This document shows, piece after piece, positions 1 through 10,074 of a DNA stretch of 64,000 nucleotides; position 1 is the first letter of the stretch, and each line of letters opens with the position of its first letter. A model generated the notes under the pieces. That model saw only the letters and a list, made by a program, of their open reading frames with translations. It ran no database searches and was not told the origin of the DNA. Source of the stretch: Vandiemenella viatica (Eukaryota; Arthropoda; Insecta; Orthoptera; Morabidae). The stretch lies in contig CM061918.1 of assembly GCA_031002005.1 (NCBI GenBank), forward strand, positions 64,266,531 through 64,330,530, given 5' to 3'. Made by a program: the position numbers and the translations under genes.

Positions 1-397
1 TTTCGAGGAAATGGGGTGGATGACTGAAACATGACATTACAAAATCAAACTCAAATCTATTCTGGAAACTATTTTTATCATTGATTAATATAGTAACCCA
101 ACTACTTAATCTAAGGACCTACTATGTAGTTAATTAAGATCGTAAGTCAGTTAGTTTTTTATGTAAACATTAATTGTCTCGGATTTTCAATTTCAATAAT
201 TTTGTTTGTCAATATCTCATGGTGTTCTTTCACGAAATTTCGATGCACACTCGTCAGACATAATCCTGTCAATCTTTCTCTCCCAAAGTGTTCCTGAACT
301 AGTTCTTCTCTCGTCGAAGCTTACTGAAGGCAACTTAACTTTTCTTCTAGGGGGGGGGGCAGCAGCCCCCCTCTGCCCCTCGCTGGATACGCCCATG
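1..397. mobile_element. MITE-like repeat R1, copy 1 (cut by window edge)
   Basis: Direct, well-conserved match to 26573-26977, including the G-run near 350 and the end GCTGGATACGCCCATG. The other copy shows the left terminus, missing here. The 134-residue open frame starting in it is chance. Confidence 0.75.
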
Positions 398-890
398 GCA
401 TCACAAGTGGTTTTCCAATCGTTTATTCAAACTGGTATAGCTCTAGAAGAATATAATAGTGACTGTCCATGTAGTGTTGCTTCTAAATATAAAATTAGCA
501 GCAGCAACATAGAGCAAATGTATGAGTATGTTCCAGAGGTGTTATCAACTGTTTCCCTACCTTTCAAGAATGAATTTGGTTGGGAATTATTCACTGATGT
601 TGACTGGTAGAATCTGTGTTTGTCCACGCACCCACACATTCAGTATAAAAAAAAAAAAAAAAAAAAAAAAACTATGCTTGATGCATTTTTAGACTAGGAA
701 ATGGGACTCTGCTCCATGCCTTCCAACTCAGGACCATGTTGTCGCTTGAACCGTTTATGCAATCGTTTGGTTCCAATGAAATTTATGATTCAGGTACTTG
801 CATACAACCTTGCCTGAATTAAGAGCAATTACATGGCCGAGTATTCTCAAAATAAAAACTTTTGCGGATTTTGCGCGAAAGTTGGAAACT
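398..890. other. no gene seen
   Basis: AT-rich sequence with an A-run at about 647-671. Short open frames on both strands overlap one another and show no family signature. Confidence 0.6.
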
Positions 891-1240
891 ATATTAAGCT
901 GCTTTCCCACGACGTCTTGTAACGAAGGCGGCACGGGACGGATACCCAGCAACACGCCATGGGATCAGTGCCGCCTCTGCTAGCGGGGACGAGACGCAGC
1001 TACCCACTCTGTGTCGGTAAATATAACAGGCGTGTGTAGTGGTGCGCTGTTGCCATCGGTTTGCAGCAGCGGTGCGCACCACTTCTCTTGCTTTAAAGTG
1101 CTCTTTGCCAAACGACATTAGGCAACGTGGTGAGGAGGTGGCGGTGGGGTAAGCGAGGGCTAACCTGCGGCGCGCGCTCATCCCTACACTTCAGCGTGCG
1201 GCCTCCGTTACAAGACGTCGTGGGAACGCAGTTTAAGATT
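891..1240. repeat. foldback element with nested hairpin
   Basis: Arms at 891-935 and 1195-1240 are near-perfect reverse complements around CCCACGACGTCTTGTAACG. Inside lies a second hairpin: AGTGGTGCGC near 1038 pairs with GCGCACCACT near 1074. The spacer is GC-rich. It looks like a non-autonomous foldback element; no flanking duplication was resolved. Confidence 0.65.
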
Positions 1241-1375
1241 TATGTAAAAAGTTTAGCTTCGTATTCAAACCAAAGATTGGCAGGACCCTCTTACGATGGA
1301 AGTATGCTGAAATTGAGGTGGGATGGCCAATTATTATATTCCTAAGTTATTCTAACCACTAATCCTACCAAGTAA

Positions 1376-1790
1376 AGAGGACCTACAGTTTAACGTGGAA
1401 TCTGAACCACTTTAGCTTTCTGGCATACTTCACATTAAGCTGCAAGGTGTGCCAGAAGTGAAGATAGGGTTAAGGGCTTATAAAAATCCCAGCCGAGTCA
1501 GGAATCGATTTTTTTTCCTTATTACTTTATGCCCCGTCGACGTCGAGATCATTAGAAGCAGAAAAATGAAGGAACTGGAAGGGATTTGGCCAGAGCCTTT
1601 TTAAAAGAACCTGCTTTCGCCAAAATCTAGATTGCCGTACTGGGATTCGAGCCTCCGTCCTCCCGGATGCGAGAGCAGAGCGTTACCGCTCACCACCACG
1701 CTCCGTCTAGGATTCGCACCGGAGACCTTTCAATGTCAAGTCTGACGCCTTAACCACTGAGTCACCAAGCCGCTCTAGATGGAAGTGTTT
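1376..1790 (-). mobile_element. SINE family B, interrupted by SINE A
   Basis: Minus-oriented copy of the family seen complete at 61712-61985. The tRNA-like head lies at 1710-1785 (reverse of CTCAGTGGTTAAGGCGTC and GGTTCGAATCC-like boxes), the body at 1376-1500. A SINE A inserted at 1508-1708 and split it. Confidence 0.8.
1508..1708 (-). mobile_element. SINE family A inserted in SINE B
   Basis: tRNA-headed SINE in minus orientation, T-run at the left and the degenerate head ending at about 1708. Imperfect duplication AGGAATCG (1500-1507) / AGGATTCG (1709-1716) brackets it, showing that A jumped into B. Confidence 0.8.
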
Positions 1791-2600
1791 TTAGCATTTG
1801 TTGTTCAAATACAAGATATGATTGATATCTGAGACAAATTTTGAATTCTTAGGCAATACAGTTTTTGAGATAGAAAAATCTACATCACCATCGTCCATTT
1901 ACGTCTTCATTTTCAAATACGTCAGTTATCCTTTAAGGACCCTAATAATCTATACCTAACAAGCGAGGGTAGATTTGTTTAATTCCTTATTTCTATGAAA
2001 CACCCAGAATATAATTTTTCAATATTTTAAATATGACATCCTGTCTTGAGTCAAATTTGAAGTCTCCAATATATTTCGTTTAAAGACAGATAGCTGATCC
2101 GTTGGTCATTTGTTACGGTACCAAACATAGAGCTACCAAAGAGTTTTGGGTCATTGAGGATTCGGACTGCCGGAAAACGAAGGATTGTTGAGAAAGGTAA
2201 CAGCGTCCGCTAACTGATGTAAGATATTTCAGGAAGAGAGCGAAATAATATTTGGCCAGAAACGAGACCTTCAAGCGTCGATCCTGCGATTTCAGCTACC
2301 AATAAACACCTTTCCGTGAGGCGCCATTGTTGGAATTGGGATCGAGCAAACAAACGGGGGATTTATTTTTCTGGCCGAGAGCGATGCCTCGGAGATCTGT
2401 CCGTCAGCAGCAGGCGGGAGGTGTTTGTTGACACTGAGAGCTCAGTTCTTCCGTCGTCAGGCCGGCGCGGCGACTGTTGAAAGGGCCTTCCGCTACCAGT
2501 AGTCGGTTGACGGGGAGTGTTGACATCCGCGGAACATGACCTCTGGCTAACGCAAAAACAGCTCGTTAGGCAATCACACATTCAGAGAAGGAATTAATTT
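1791..2600. other. no gene seen; GC-richer block at 2350-2560
   Basis: AT-rich to about 2100, then more balanced. 2350-2560 is GC-richer and repeat-poor but carries no recognisable protein; the 72-codon minus frame there lacks similarity to anything I know. Confidence 0.5.
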
Positions 2601-2602
2601 GG

Positions 2603-2824
2603 CACTATGGCTCGGGATTGTTGGGAGCTCGGGCCTGGAATTCGGGAGGATGCGGACTCAAATCCTCTTGCCATCCAAATTTCGGTTTTGCAGGGTATCC
2701 TGGAATCACTTCTGGTGGATGCCGGGATGGTTCCTTCAAAAGACCACGGCCAACTTCCTTACCGCTCCTTGCTCCCTGTAGTTTCTAGCCTCTAATGACC
2801 TAGATGTCGACGAGATAATAAGCA
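2603..2824 (+). mobile_element. SINE family A (diverged)
   Basis: Plus-oriented: degenerate head with GGACTCAAATCC B-box region, then the conserved body (GATGCCGGGATGGTTCCTTC, TCTAATGACCTAGATGTCGACG) and A-rich tail. A hAT-like MITE sits just after the tail. Confidence 0.8.
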
Positions 2825-2832
2825 AAAATTGT

Positions 2833-3136
2833 CAGTGGTGGATCCAACGGGGGTAGGGTAGGGGGGCTAGGGGGCTCAAGACCCCCTACCAAAAAAAAAA
2901 AAAAATATCCAGGGTCCACCCCAGAAATCGATTTTGTAGATTTGGAGACCTTTTTTTTTAGCTCTACCGAATTTTAAGGGCGGCACGACTATAAAGCCTA
3001 CCCTTACCCAACTCAAACCCCCCCAAACGAAATCCGCTCAAGCCCCCCCAAACCAAAATTCGCTCATGCCCCCCAAAACCAAAATCTCCTCAAGCCCCTC
3101 CCCCCCCCCCAAACCAAAATCCTGGATCCGCCACAG
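2833..3136. mobile_element. hAT-like MITE with 8-bp target duplication
   Basis: Termini CAGTGGTGGATCCA and, reversed, CTGTGGCGGATCCA. Flanked by AAAATTGT (2825-2832) and ATAATTGT (3137-3144), 7 of 8 matching, as expected for hAT insertion. The interior has C-runs with three to four tandem copies of a roughly 27-bp unit containing AAACCAAAAT. No coding capacity. Confidence 0.8.
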
Positions 3137-3144
3137 ATAATTGT

Positions 3145-3989
3145 TATACTCACTAACCATTCTTCGAGATTAGGAAGATTAGGCGAAACGATAATCATGA
3201 TAGTAAAAACTGTAACTGACCATATGATATACAAGGCGATATACCATTTTAATAATCTTGAAAATATGTTTGTATGAGCATATAAATTTTACTCTGGCGA
3301 ATCTGCTACTGGTACTGACAACTTAAAACACATTTAGACATGAATGGGTGATATATCAGAGCTAATATTAAAATTTAAATCTTTAAGCCGCTAAGATCAG
3401 TAGGCCAGAGCAGAAATTTGATAGTTAACTAACGTGTCGTTGTGGTCTAGTTCTTCTTTTTTTTCTCAACAGTTAGGTTGGTCGGCATTTTTTGTTGGGA
3501 TATTTAACGGGGTAGATACAGCTAACACATACAAATATTTGTAGAAATTGAAATTTCATTTTCTCCAAATCTATGTATTCTCGTGTTTTGTTTGGATAAC
3601 TGTTATGTATGTTCGTTCGGTGTAGTACCTTTTTTTTGTGTTCTCAGAGAACGAAAGATCGAAGAAGGGAGATGATTAAACCCGGTGCGGCCCCATTGAG
3701 GTCTACTCTTTCAAAGAACACCAGGGGGCCACCACCAGGCTTAACGTCACATCCAAATCACCACCAGTCGTATGCCCTCACTCCAAACCCATTGCAAAGT
3801 GATATGAGATTTAACTCAGAACGCTGATGCACAATCTGAAGATTAGAAATACTCTCCTACCCTGCAAGCCAAGTCCTGATGATGAAATTTTCTTCCAGGA
3901 TTCGAAGCAGCTAACCCGTCACACAACCAACTGAGACAATGGGTGGTCATTTTTAGTCGATGTTTAATTGCGACTGTTGCACTTAATGG

Positions 3990-3992
<3 letters not shown>
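3145..3992. other. no gene seen
   Basis: AT-rich intronic sequence. The 72-codon plus frame at 3609-3827 has no recognisable feature. Confidence 0.6.
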
Positions 3993-4029
<37 letters not shown>

Positions 4030-4253
4030 TATGGCCTTTCGCCTTGTCGACGTCGAAATCACTAGAGGCGGGATAGGACTGTGAACAAGGAACGGGAAGG
4101 GATTCGGCCATGTCCTTTTGAAGGAAGCATCCCCGAATTCGCATGGAGAGGTTTGGAGAAACCATGGAAAACCCAATTCTGTATGCGCGGACGCGGATTC
4201 AAATCGGCGTCTTCCCAAATGCGAGGCCAGAACGTTAACCACTCACCCACCAG
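3993..4253 (-). mobile_element. SINE family A
   Basis: Minus-oriented copy with a long T-run (3993-4026, its A tail) and the tRNA-like head at about 4180-4253. GGTGAT occurs at both edges as a short possible target duplication. Confidence 0.85.
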
Positions 4254-4255
4254 GT

Positions 4256-5186
4256 GCGGTCACTGGTGATGTAAGTGGCTGAAACATCGCGCAGTAAATC
4301 ACAGTAATAGTCGCTGTATGCTCGAGAATCAGTTTCCATGGATGAAAATTCTTGAACGTCTTTCGTAAGATGCATAAACTTCCACGAAAAGTATCAGATG
4401 TAAACAATTCATCCTCTCTTAAGACGCTTGCTTTGGAATTGAATATTTCTTAATTTTGTTAATGACCTTACCTTAAATACTAACCAACTCGTAGAGTCTC
4501 CAGCGGTACGAAACATAAAAGTTTTACTAGTAGATAAATTACCTGTAGTAACTATCTTCTATCCTACGGTCAAAAGTGTTGGTTGGTTGTCCGAATTTTG
4601 GTTAATTGGCATAAAATGGTGATGACATAGTTTAGCGTATTTGGACATTATCTTGGATCGCGACTGTCATATCAAGTGACAAAGCTTTACTTCGATAATG
4701 TCAAGTACGCTAGGGCGCTCCGTGTTAGGGATTCTACGTTAAACTCTAGGTTCTCTTTACCCAGTAGGATTACCAGATTAGGTTATTCGGCTACGATAAA
4801 GAGGAATAAACAGCTGGTAAATTGTGTTATTGGGTCTTGCAGACCGTATGGAGTTATTATTTTACTGCCCTAAGATTAACACATAGGTATCATCTCGCAT
4901 CTCTTTATATTCCGTAAATTAACATGATCAGTGTAGGATGCTAATCCTTAGCAAATGCGCACAACAGTTCTATCTTTGTTGACAAATAAATGTGCACACG
5001 AAAAGAAAGTTAATATTGCCCTTGATCAACTCAAATAGTGTATTTCCCTGTGAATAATTTTCACTATTCACTAGCGAATAAAGAAAACATTGTGCTCATT
5101 TCTGTTTGTAAATAATATATTAACCTAGCCCGATCTAAAGAAATAGTGGCTATGACTATGCATGCGACACTGGATCGCAATTAAAG
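4256..5186. other. no gene seen; one hairpin
   Basis: AT-rich. An 18-bp imperfect inverted repeat (GCGTATTTGGACATTATC at about 4634 against GATAATGTCAAGTACGC at about 4696) could form a hairpin. No coding signal. Confidence 0.55.
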
Positions 5187-5402
5187 GTGAAAGCACGTGT
5201 GGTCGTAACGACCTGGTCACAGTTTTATTGGCGTCAGTTTGACGTGGAATCCGATTTATGGAAAAGTTCTGGCGTACTTCACATTATACAGGTATACAGG
5301 AACCAATGCCAGATGTCAAGGTCCATTGAAAATCCCTGCCGAGACATGGGTTTCCGGGGATCTTTTGATTTCTAGTCCGATGCCATAACCATGGAACTAC
5401 CC
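5187..5402 (-). mobile_element. SINE family B (diverged)
   Basis: Minus-oriented: TGTGGTCGTAACGACCTGGT, GACGTGGAATCCG, GGCGTACTTCACATTA and AAAATCCCTGCCGAGAC match the B body; the head is degraded. It lies about 200 bp from the hh exon 2 donor. Confidence 0.7.
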
Positions 5403-5607
5403 TAACCACTGGAAACTGGAGTGCAATTGGACGCGACCAAAGCTTTCGTTTAGTTCGCAGGCACCGTATGAGAATGCCACCTAAATGCAAAATCGCCAAG
5501 TAAACGTGGATATTGTTGATGACACTGGCTGTAAACACAGAGAAACTTGTTCTTGATTCTCAAAGTATGTGATATACTTAGAAGACTATTTTGTGTGGGG
5601 TACTTAC

Positions 5608-5869
5608 CGGACTTGACGGAGCAGTGTATGTGCGCCCTGGACTCGTAGTAGACCCAGTCGAAGCCCGCCTCGACTGCCAGCCTGGCCAGCATGCCGTACT
5701 TGGAGCGGTCCCGGTCGCTGGTGGTGACGTCCACGGCGCGGCCCTCGTAGTGCAGAGAGTCTGCGGAGTGGTGGCCCTCCTCGTCCCAGCCCTCCGTCAC
5801 GCGCAGACGCACCCCCGGCCACTGGTTCATCACGGAGATCGCCAGCGTGTTCAGCCGCTCCTTGCACCG
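5608..5869 (-). CDS. hh: hedgehog exon 2 (internal coding exon, signalling domain)
   Basis: Encodes the middle of the Hedgehog N-terminal signalling domain, the secreted morphogen processed and lipid-modified from a precursor and bound by Patched. The exon starts after TTTGTTGCAG (CAG at 5872-5870) in phase 0 with codons [12 protein letters not shown], and ends in phase 1 at G|GTAAGT (donor GT at 5607-5606): 87 codons plus one base. Visible motifs in order: [11 protein letters not shown] (residues 9-19), [10 protein letters not shown] (25-34), LHYEGRAVD (39-47), [20 protein letters not shown] (51-70) and HIHC (80-83). By alignment to vertebrate Shh, zinc ligands are H40, D47 and H82 with E76 the protease-like glutamate; calcium ligands correspond to E26, D29 and E31 (Asp in Shh). 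Drosophila, as I recall it, lacks the D47 equivalent, so this is a less derived Hh. A branch-point-like CTAAC lies about 25 bases upstream of the exon (5896-5892). The exon is markedly GC-rich against AT-rich flanks. Exons 1 (to the right) and 3 (to the left) were not found. Confidence 0.97.
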
Positions 5870-7610
5870 CTGCAACAAAGCCAACAGCACAGTTAGATTA
5901 CCCCACACCTGACACCATTCCCGAACACTGCAAGACTCTGTGCGCTCACATAACATCCAAGTAACCAGCGTACCAAAGGATGCTCTTTCCACCGCGTACA
6001 AACAACGACAATCAGTTTAGACGATGGGTTATCGTACATTTGGCATCATTTTTGGAATTCTGTAATATACTTCCATCACGCCTAACATTGTCCCCAGCAG
6101 AATACCGTTGCTCTACATGGCTTGGTAGTGCTCATACTGCCAAAGTTGACACCCAGCTAAACGCTGCTATGAGAACAGTGAGTGGTGTCATTAGGTCTGC
6201 CCCAGTATCCTGGCTGCCTGTACTTTCCAACATTCCTCCACCACATCTGAGGAGAAAATCGATATTTCTTAGATAATTGGAAGGAGTGGAGGAAAACAAC
6301 ATGATTCCTCTGCATGATGCTCTTCCTCGTACACGTTTAAAATCGAGGAGACCCGCCTGCATGGAAGCAGCCAGTCGCAGACATAACAACTTTAACTTAT
6401 ATGAAGAGTGGAGTGGGAAGCCAACAGCACACACAACTGTGTGCTTATAAAAGATCCGAAAACCTGTGTTCCAGGGTTTGACTTGGCTAGGCGTTTTCGG
6501 TGTCGATTCAACAGATTTCGCACAGGTCACGGAGTGTGCAATGCAACATTGCATAAATGGGGTCTCCGTGAAGATGCATTGTGTGACTGTAGTGGTGTAC
6601 AAACTGCTGACCACATTGTGATGGACTGTCCAGCAAGAAGAATATCTGAAGGCCTTCTCACACTGCATCAAGCTGGATCAGCTGGCAGTAGATGGCTTGA
6701 ATCTAAAGATATAGTTATTTGATTCTACATGTCTTTTGTTGTACTTGGCATACGATAATAATAATCACGCCAAAGGCCAGCTTCTTCCATATTGCAACGC
6801 TGCAATAACGAACGAAGTGATGTTAGATGAAACTATTCCCCACATCTGACAACATTTAAGAGGTTTTAGTGACTCTGTGGAATTGAGCAACAAAGGTCAA
6901 ATGCACAAAGTCAGCGTTCTGAGATGCTCCTTGTGCAGCTAGCACAGCAGTAACAATGCTGTTACATGAAGATTTACACCGACCTGGCATCATTAAGATT
7001 AAGGAGCATCCCACATCTGACACCATTTTTTGGGGTTCTGTAGCACACATTTATCACTCAAATAACCAGCTCCTTTCCCCCTGAACCAATGGAATAACGA
7101 AGGGTGTTGTTAGATGAAACTATTCCTCACATCTGACTCTGTTTAACAGTTTAAAGTGATATTATAGAATCTAGTAACAATGGTTGATGAGTTTTGTATC
7201 CAGTGTAGTGAAACGCTCCTTGTACAGCTGTAACAATGAAAATCCTGTTACAGAACGCGTGCACCAGACCTGACATCACTGCAAAGTTTTTGTTACTTTG
7301 TTGGGTCCTGCAGTACTGATCCATCATACAGATAGCCAACGTATTGGACGCTCTTTCCATCACAAGACAATAATGAAATAACGAGAACGGTGTTACATGA
7401 AGCCTTAACCCACTTCTGATTCCATGACCTGTGACCCTTTAAGCGCCTGCAATACTGCTCAATTTTTCAGATAGTCAGCGTTTTTAAACGTTCCTTCCGC
7501 TGATGCAACAACAAAGACGGTAATGTTAAATTAAGCTGTTACCCACATCTTGCATCATTTTAACCTCTTCGGTGACTATTTACAATCCTGCAACATATGT
7601 AACAGATACT
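5812..7610 (-). repeat. diverged tandem array of hh exon-2 splice-acceptor units
   Basis: About eight units of roughly 120-155 bp repeat the junction between hh intron 1 and exon 2. On the minus strand each unit runs: CAG plus a variable piece, a segment like ATGATGYCAGATGTGGG, CTAAC (branch-point-like), T-rich stretch, CAG, then sequence resembling the first 15-20 codons of exon 2. Exon-like starts fall near 5869 (true), 5990, 6815, 6940, 7075, 7230, 7360 and 7499. Conceptual reading of the copies shows the homology: near 7360 MERASNTLAICMMDQYC, near 7499 RKERLKTLTI, near 7230 LYKERFTTL, against [16 protein letters not shown] in the real exon. Several copies keep a CAG acceptor (7499, 7230, 7075, 6815). 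A Jockey-like LINE splits the array at about 6066-6767. Divergence is high, so the duplications are old. Confidence 0.85.
6066..6767 (+). mobile_element. Jockey-like LINE, 3' part with frameshifts
   Basis: C-terminal end of a non-LTR retrotransposon ORF2: AEYRCSTWLGSAHT, QLNAAMRTVSG, WLPVLSNIPPP, then after a frameshift FNRFRTGHGVCNATLHKWGL and ADHIVMDCPARR, the zinc-knuckle-like tail typical of the Jockey group. The 3' end is an ATA-rich tail shared with the copy ending near 26321. It is 5'-truncated, has stops, and splits the hh acceptor array. Confidence 0.85.
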
Positions 7611-8300
7611 GAGTTTTTCGGGGACTGCACCATTTTCGGAACCTTCGCGAAACTGGTATCTCTGACGAAGGCTGGAGGATACCAGCCAAAAGCTTAGGTA
7701 ATGAAATAAACTACGCGGCAAAACCCGAAAGTCAATTAATCATGGTATTAACCTGTTGAAATTTACATCAGTCGCTTCGTCAACATGTCTTCTTCACGTT
7801 TAGCGTTCATACTTTGCGGAAAAGTTACGTTTAATTAAAAATGCCGAAATATAACATGACGCACAGGTGTTGTATGCCGCCATCGTTGAAAAATCAGTGA
7901 CAGTCTCTTAAAATGTTGATTTAATCCTTTGTTGTAATGATTTCTTGCCTTTTAAGCTCTTCTCCGTTGTAAAAAGTCGTGCAAAATTGACAAATAGACA
8001 ATATTTATCTGAGTTGTAATACGGTGATGCCCGCCATCTTACATAGCAACGAGCAACCAGAGATAATCGATTGCTTACATCGTAAACAAATACGCCATTT
8101 CCGTGGTGGATGCAGCATAGCGAAAATTTCGAAAATAATTTTTCGCTTGGTTTAGGCGGTATTTCAAGCTAACCACGATTTCTATGACAAAACGAAATTT
8201 TTTAGGTTGAAATGATACCTTTACCGATTTATGTTATTTTTGCAGTGTTGATAGCATTTCGGCATTTTTAATTAATTTTCTAGCGACTTTTAGAAATTTG
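7611..8300. mobile_element. interspersed repeat R4 with inverted internal arms
   Basis: 7740-7830 (TGAAATTTACATCAGTCGCT, CGTCAACATG, TTCACGTTT) recurs inverted at 43480-43600. Inside, TTAATTAAAAATGCCGAAAT (about 7832) pairs with ATTTCGGCATTTTTAATTAA (about 8253), suggesting a foldback. No coding capacity. Confidence 0.6.
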
Positions 8301-8582
8301 TGTTATTCCTGCTATATAAATAGTACACATTGGAGTTGCTGTTGCATTTGATAGTATACTTTAAAAAAAAAAAAAATACACAGCTTCATATCTTTTAGCG
8401 CGAACTGTCGAGTGATTACTATTCTAAATAATGTAGTTTCTGATGAAATTTTAAGCGTTTTACAGGACTGAAAAATCATCTTAGCACAAGCATTGTACAA
8501 ATTTAGTTTTCTCTCTCACATCCAAAATAAGTTGAATATTGTAAATTACTATCTAACGATTTCACACTTTGCTTTATTAAAT

Positions 8583-10047
8583 GCCGATTCATACTAGCGA
8601 TCAAGTCAGGTCAGGTAAGATAAGACCCCTCGTTCGCCAGTAGGATTCAGCTTGCGGTCAGGTCAGGTCAGAGCAGATCAAATTGTATACTATACCATTT
8701 CATTTCAGTTGCTCATAGTGAACAATGCCGTTTTATACGCTAACGCTAATTAAAATCACACTGTTTTTAAATGAAGAGGCTAACAATACGTGAAAATAAA
8801 AAGGACGACGGTTCTAGGTGCTTCCAGAGTTTCAAACAGAAACAGATCAAGAGAAAAAAAAAAAAATTAACTAGGCCTACCGGCTATGCCGTGTGAGACA
8901 AGTGGTAGGAAAACCTTTATTTATATCAAAATTGATGATAAAGAAAACAGCAACCATATAACAGTCACGGAGTTCCACTGATCCATGTATAAAACTTTAT
9001 TTATATATTTTAGCTCAAAGATTTCGAATTTATAAAAAGTAATTCTGCTCCAGGATTAACTGATAAAATAATTTTAGCAACATGTATTTTGCATAATTAT
9101 TTAAAGGAGGAGATAAAATTTCATGCCATGTAGAAAGTGCATGTCACATGAACGAGAGGAACCCTTTTTAACAGATAGTCTTTGCTTGGGTGCTAATGCT
9201 CGTAAAGAAGCTTTTGATACAAAATAAATTCACTACATTTTTTAATACCTTGACAACACGAAAACATGTAATAATATTCGAATTTATATTAACTTTTGTC
9301 AGCTTTATAAGAATCAGAAATAACATACTGTTAAAACATTTATTTTTTTATTGCTTACGAGCATAAGGTTTTAGTCGTTTATCGTCCATGTTCATCTGAC
9401 CTGACCTGGCCGTTACACGTTCACACTACCGGTCAGCTCAGCTCTGGTCTTGACCGTAGTTGATCCGTGGCGGCACAATCTTCAGGTTGACCTGCCTTGC
9501 CCTGACCTGACCGGACCGCGTAGTAAGACTGCTCCCATTGTATTCCGTGTATAGCGACTTTTTAGCTGAGCTAACCGCTAATGCGAATGGGTCGCACGAA
9601 AACAAAACAGAACAATTAATCGAATTCCCAATATTGTATGTATATTTGGGGTAATTCTACTTGTTGCGCAATATTGTGCAATTTTATAATTTTTATTTAC
9701 TTACGTTGTTGGTTTGTTGTTTAACCATCTTTGTCCATCATATAGTTTTGTGAGATGAATCGTAATATTGTTATGAGCAAAATCATACAATACAGAAAGT
9801 TCCGACACGTTCATCGTCCATGTTGACCTGATCTGACCTGACCTGACTGTTGCACGTCTGATCAGCTCTGCTCAGCTCAGGTCTTGACCGTTGTTGATCA
9901 GCGGCTGCCCGATCTTCAGGTCGACCAACCTTGCCCTGACCTGACCTGACCTGACCGAACCGAACGATGGGAATGCTCTCACTGGACTGCGAGTCCAGCG
10001 GTTTTGTTCTTTGGCCTGACCTCGCTTGATCTGTAGTGTGAACCGGC
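8583..10047. mobile_element. long non-autonomous DNA element rich in AGGTCA motifs
   Basis: Ends are imperfect inverted repeats of about 33 bp: GCCGATTCATACTAGCGATC at the left and, reversed, GCCGGTTCACACTACAGATC at the right, both followed by AGGTCAGG. Runs of overlapping AGGTC/GACCT pentamers occur at about 8605-8680, 9390-9520 and 9825-10020. The last two belong to a direct repeat of about 160 bp. The middle (8690-9380) is AT-rich. No transposase is seen and the target duplication was not resolved. Confidence 0.7.
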
Positions 10048-10074
10048 CTATGTTTTTTTAGTACGATTCATTTC

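Noticed and set aside
206..610. 134-codon plus frame
   Set aside because: Its first half lies in repeat R1, which recurs at 26573-26977 without the frame.
1..5607. hedgehog exon 3
   Set aside because: No CFPG cleavage site or Hint-domain sequence was found on the minus strand here.
5591..5896. Plus-strand 101-codon frame over the hh exon
   Set aside because: Antisense shadow of a GC-rich conserved exon; the minus strand carries the Hedgehog domain.
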